Part shown: positions 24,259 through 27,043 of the stretch, piece after piece
How positions within the stretch are numbered: the stretch's first letter is position 1
Layout: each line of letters begins with the position of its first letter
Source of the DNA: DASRRB01 sp036732755
Lineage (GTDB): Bacteria > Planctomycetota > B15-G4 > SIAN01
Assembly (NCBI GenBank): GCA_036732755.1
Contig: DAINBU010000066.1
Coordinates: 1 to 27,043, forward strand
Direction of reading: 5' to 3'
Length of the DNA stretch: 27,043 bases
The notes under the pieces: generated by a model
Seen by the model: the letters and a program-made list of their open reading frames with translations, nothing else
What the model was told of the DNA's origin: nothing
The model's database searches: none
Position numbers and translations under genes: made by a program

Positions 24259-25343
24259 GCGACGCGGCGAGCTGCGACGTCGCGATCGTGGGGGGCGGGC
24301 TCGCCGGCGCCGCGACCGCCTTCTTCCTGTCGCGCACGCGCGAGGTGCGCGTCGTCGTGGTCGAGCAGGAGCGCGCGCCCGCGCTGCACAGCTCGGGTCG
24401 CAACGCCGGCCTCGTGCGCGGCGCGAGCGGCGAGCCCGAGCTCGACCTGCTCTGCCGCGAAGGGGCGGAGTTCCTGCGCGCGCCGCCCGACGACCTGCCC
24501 GGTCCGCGCCCGTTCCGCCGCACCGGCTCCTACTTGCTGGTCGCGCGTACGGACGCGCCGCGCTACGCCGGCGCGCGCGTCGTCGACGTCGAGGAGGTCG
24601 CGCGCGCGGTGCAAGGGTTTCGTCCTGACCGCGAGCTCGTCGCGATCCGCAGCGACGACGACGGCGTGGTCGACGCGCACGTCGTGGTCGACGGCTTCCT
24701 CGCCGGCGCGCGCGCGCGCGGGACCGAGCTCCGCCTCGACAGCGCCGTCGCTTCGATCGCGACCGAAGGCGATGCGGTGGCGGGCGTGCGCCTGCGCGAC
24801 GGCGCGTTGCTGGCAGCGCGCATCGTCGTCGACGCCGCGGGCGCGTGGGCCGGCCCGCTCGCAACGACGGCGGGCGCCGACGATCCGGGGCTCGCGCCGA
24901 TCCGCCGCCACCTGCTCGTCACCGCGCCCGACGCGCGCGTCGACCCGGCGTGGCCGTGGATCTGGGACACGGTGAACGGCTTCTACTTCCGGCCGGAGGC
25001 GGGCGGACTGCTCCTGTGCGCCTGCGACGAGTCGGTCGACGCGCCGGGCGACTGCGCGACCGATCCGGCGCAGCTCGAGGAGATCCGCCGCAAGGCGCGC
25101 CGCTTCCTGCCCGACTTCGCGGAGCTGCCCGTCGCGCGCGCGTGGGCGGGCCACCGCACGCGTCGCGCGAGCCGCCGCTTCGTGCTCGGCGAGGACCCGC
25201 GGCGGCGCGGCCTGATCTGGGCAGCCGGCCTCGGCGGCCACGGCCTCACCTGCGCGGCGGCGGTCGGCCGGCGCGTCGCCGCGACGGCGCTCGCCCGACT
25301 GCGCGGCGATGCGGAAGCAGCAGGCGGCGCGACGGCGGGCTGA
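24255..25343 (+). CDS. FAD-dependent oxidoreductase (DAO/DadA-like)
   Basis: A 362-residue flavoprotein of the glycine/D-amino-acid oxidase superfamily. The dinucleotide-binding motif is VAIVGGGLAGAATA (Gly13, Gly15, Gly18). VVVVEQERAPALHSSGRNAGLVR then resembles D-arginine dehydrogenase-type enzymes. RIVVDAAGAWAGPLA, NGFYFRPEAGGLLLCACDE and the C-terminal FAD-closing segment GLIWAAGLGGHGLTCAAAVG complete the fold. The substrate is unknown. The start overlaps the deacetylase stop as ATGA, so it is translated with the polysaccharide genes. A link to sugar or amino-sugar chemistry is only contextual. It could be an unrelated passenger at the operon end. The convergent minus-strand gene begins its stop codon 5 bases after this one ends. 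Confidence 0.88.
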   Translation: MSDAASCDVAIVGGGLAGAATAFFLSRTREVRVVVVEQERAPALHSSGRNAGLVRGASGEPELDLLCREGAEFLRAPPDDLPGPRPFRRTGSYLLVARTDAPRYAGARVVDVEEVARAVQGFRPDRELVAIRSDDDGVVDAHVVVDGFLAGARARGTELRLDSAVASIATEGDAVAGVRLRDGALLAARIVVDAAGAWAGPLATTAGADDPGLAPIRRHLLVTAPDARVDPAWPWIWDTVNGFYFRPEAGGLLLCACDESVDAPGDCATDPAQLEEIRRKARRFLPDFAELPVARAWAGHRTRRASRRFVLGEDPRRRGLIWAAGLGGHGLTCAAAVGRRVAATALARLRGDAEAAGGATAG

Positions 25344-25347
25344 TCGC

Positions 25348-27043
25348 TCAGCGCTCCGGCTCGTCGTCCTTGGTCGGGATGACCGGCTCTTCCGTGGAAC
25401 GGCGTGCCGCGATGCCGAGCAGCGCGCGCGCGAGGTCCTGCGCCGGACCGGGCGACGCGGCGAGCGTCTCGAGGCGCGACTTCGCGGCCTCGGGTCCCTC
25501 GCGCGCGAACATCTCGAGCGCGATCGGGAGCGAGCGCTCCGGGTCCTCCCCGCGCGCGAGCGCCGCGGCGGTCCAAGCATCGCGCGCCTCGGCCGTGGCG
25601 CCGAGCATGAAGCGGGCGCGCGCGACCACCTCGTGCATCTCGGCGCGCAGCGCGGCGTCGGCCGGTCCGCCCGCGAGCGCGAGCTCCTCGACCTCGGCCG
25701 CCTCGCGCGGCCGGCCGAACGTGAGCGCGTCGCGGCCGAGCCAGTGCAGGACGTCGGGCGCCCGGCTGCCGAACGCGCGCGCCCGCCCGAAGCTGCTCCG
25801 CGTGCGCCGCTCGTCGCCTTCGGAGAAGGCGAGGCGCCCCTTCGCGGCGAGCAGGTCGGGATGGGAGGGGCACGCCTGCTCGGCGCGCGCGATCGTGAGC
25901 GCCGCCATCTCGGGCTGCCCGGCCGCGATCTGCAGGTCGGCGAGGCGCGCCAGCGCGCGCAGCGCCGCGGTCGGGAGCACCGGCCCGCTGTAGATCTCGA
26001 TCGCCGCACCGAGCGCGCGCGCGAGCGCGTCGGTGCGCGCGGCGTCCGGCGGCGCGTGCGCGGCGGTGGCGAGCGCCGCTTCGAACGCCTCGAACCACGG
26101 CCCCGGCTGCTTCACGAGCGCATAGACGTAGCGCTTGCGCTGCGGGGGATCGATGCGGCCGCCCGCCTTCGCGAGGCGCTGGCGCAGCGCCGCGAGCACG
26201 AGCCGGTCGGTCGGCGCCGCCTCGAGCGCGTCGCCGAGCAGCCGGTCGACGGCGGCGTCGCCGGTGGTCGCGTGCGCCTTCGTCCCGACCTCGCACCACG
26301 GCGCGAGCTCGACCGGGAACGTCGCGGCGAGGACGTCGTGGCGGCCGGCGAGCTGCGCCTGGACCAGCCGCGCGACCGGCCGGCACGCCGGGTCCTGGGC
26401 CGCCTCCTCGAGGAGCGCCGCCGCGCGCGCCGGGTCGCCGCGCATCCGTTCGCGCAGCGCGTTCATCGCGGTGGCGAGACCCGCCGGCGCGGCCGGATCG
26501 CGCAGCGCTTCGCAGAGGCGGTCGAGCTGCTCGCCGGTGAGCGCGTCGGACACCAGCACGAGCGCGCGCAGCGCGTCGGCGTCGCGCGGATCGGCGACCA
26601 CCTGGCCGTAGAGCAGCGCGGCGGCGGCGGCGCGGTCGCCTCGCTCGTCGAGGCGGCGCGCCTCGCGGCGCGCGATCTCGCCGAGCGACGGCATGGTCGC
26701 GAAGAGGCTGGCGCGCACCGAGTCGCGCAATGCCGTCAGCTCCGGCAGGCGGTCGAGCAGCGCGAGGGCGACCAGCGAGCCGAGGAAGCGGTGGTCGGGC
26801 GAGGCGAGGTCGAGCGAGATCCAGCGCTCGAGCTCGCGGTCGCGCTGCGAGTCGTCGGCCGGCAACAGCGTCATCGCCGCGATCTCGGGCAGGGCGGTGG
26901 CGTCGGCCCGCGGGGCGTTCCAGGACAGCACCGCGAGCGCGAGCAGCCGCTTCTCGTCGCGGTCGAGGGCGAGGCCGCGCCGCGCGGCGAGCTCGAACGA
27001 CGCCGAGATCCGGCCGGCCGCGGCGCCCGTCAGCGTCGTGATG
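25348..27043 (-). CDS. Large helical-repeat (TPR-like) protein, N-terminus beyond the window
   Basis: The minus-strand frame is open from the window end to a TGA at 25348-25350, about 565 residues. A GTG at 26931 is available, but the frame continues upstream with protein-like sequence (FELAARRGLALDRDEKRLL), so the gene is truncated by the window edge. It is Ala/Leu/Arg-rich and helical throughout. Segments such as ALTIARAEQACPSHPDLLAAKGRLAFSEGD and AAALLYGQVVADPRDADALRALV look like degenerate tetratricopeptide repeats. No catalytic motif or signal sequence is visible in the part present. The C-terminus ends in a charged tail (TKDDEPER). TPR scaffolds occur near exosortase loci (PrsT-like), but I cannot equate them from this sequence. 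Function unknown. Confidence 0.75.
   Translation of the reverse strand, partial: ITTLTGAAAGRISASFELAARRGLALDRDEKRLLALAVLSWNAPRADATALPEIAAMTLLPADDSQRDRELERWISLDLASPDHRFLGSLVALALLDRLPELTALRDSVRASLFATMPSLGEIARREARRLDERGDRAAAAALLYGQVVADPRDADALRALVLVSDALTGEQLDRLCEALRDPAAPAGLATAMNALRERMRGDPARAAALLEEAAQDPACRPVARLVQAQLAGRHDVLAATFPVELAPWCEVGTKAHATTGDAAVDRLLGDALEAAPTDRLVLAALRQRLAKAGGRIDPPQRKRYVYALVKQPGPWFEAFEAALATAAHAPPDAARTDALARALGAAIEIYSGPVLPTAALRALARLADLQIAAGQPEMAALTIARAEQACPSHPDLLAAKGRLAFSEGDERRTRSSFGRARAFGSRAPDVLHWLGRDALTFGRPREAAEVEELALAGGPADAALRAEMHEVVARARFMLGATAEARDAWTAAALARGEDPERSLPIALEMFAREGPEAAKSRLETLAASPGPAQDLARALLGIAARRSTEEPVIPTKDDEPER

Overview
This is a very GC-rich, almost fully coding stretch from a Gram-negative-type bacterium. 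Third codon positions are nearly always G or C. An outer-membrane polysaccharide export lipoprotein, an exosortase and the order asd, efp, accB, accC would fit Planctomycetota or a similar deep-branching lineage with an outer membrane. No rRNA or other phylogenetic marker is present, so the phylum is an inference. No tRNA, rRNA, CRISPR array, transposase or integrase was seen.

Layout. (1) Bases 1-3754 are housekeeping: the tail of an unknown protein, aspartate-semialdehyde dehydrogenase (asd), elongation factor P (efp), and the biotin carrier and biotin carboxylase of acetyl-CoA carboxylase (accB, accC). (2) Bases 3755-3916 are the longest spacer and carry a cluster of repeated CGGGACG heptamers, including two dyads, directly ahead of the polysaccharide genes. 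(3) Bases 3917-12171 hold a secreted FecR-like protein and then a nucleotide-sugar block: UDP-glucuronate decarboxylase, UDP-sugar 6-dehydrogenase, UDP-glucuronate 4-epimerase, UDP-GlcNAc 2-epimerase, a WbpP/GalE-type 4-epimerase, RmlA and RmlB. (4) Bases 12168-14871 hold a G-quadruplex-prone leader with a 49-codon ORF, a Wza-type export lipoprotein and a Wzz/GumC-type chain-length protein without a kinase. (5) Bases 14888-25343 are an exosortase-associated exopolysaccharide block: four glycosyltransferases, an asparagine-synthase-like amidotransferase, a fused exosortase-EpsI protein, a NodB-type polysaccharide deacetylase and a FAD-dependent oxidoreductase. (6) The minus strand from 25348 to the window end is one incomplete repeat-rich protein, convergent with the oxidoreductase.

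How the genes work together (inference). The sugar block would supply UDP-xylose, UDP-glucuronate, UDP-galacturonate, UDP-ManNAc-type and UDP-GalNAc-type sugars and dTDP-4-keto-6-deoxyglucose. The glycosyltransferases would build a repeat unit, the amidotransferase and deacetylase would modify it, and the Wza and Wzz/GumC pair would export it. The exosortase would process envelope proteins carrying PEP-CTERM-like tails, but no such substrate lies in the window. RmlC, RmlD, a Wzx flippase, a Wzy polymerase and an initiating phosphoglycosyltransferase are also absent, so the pathway must be completed elsewhere. Many junctions overlap by 1 to 4 bases, which suggests long translationally coupled transcripts.

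The least ordinary signals are non-coding or repeat-based: the heptamer/dyad cluster at 3769-3897, a 29-bp tandem duplication of a stop/start junction at 9321-9378, a G-run cluster at 12217-12241, a GGGGCC-type hexamer repeat inside a glycosyltransferase at 17350-17376, and a 15-bp tandem repeat encoding the first membrane helix of the exosortase.
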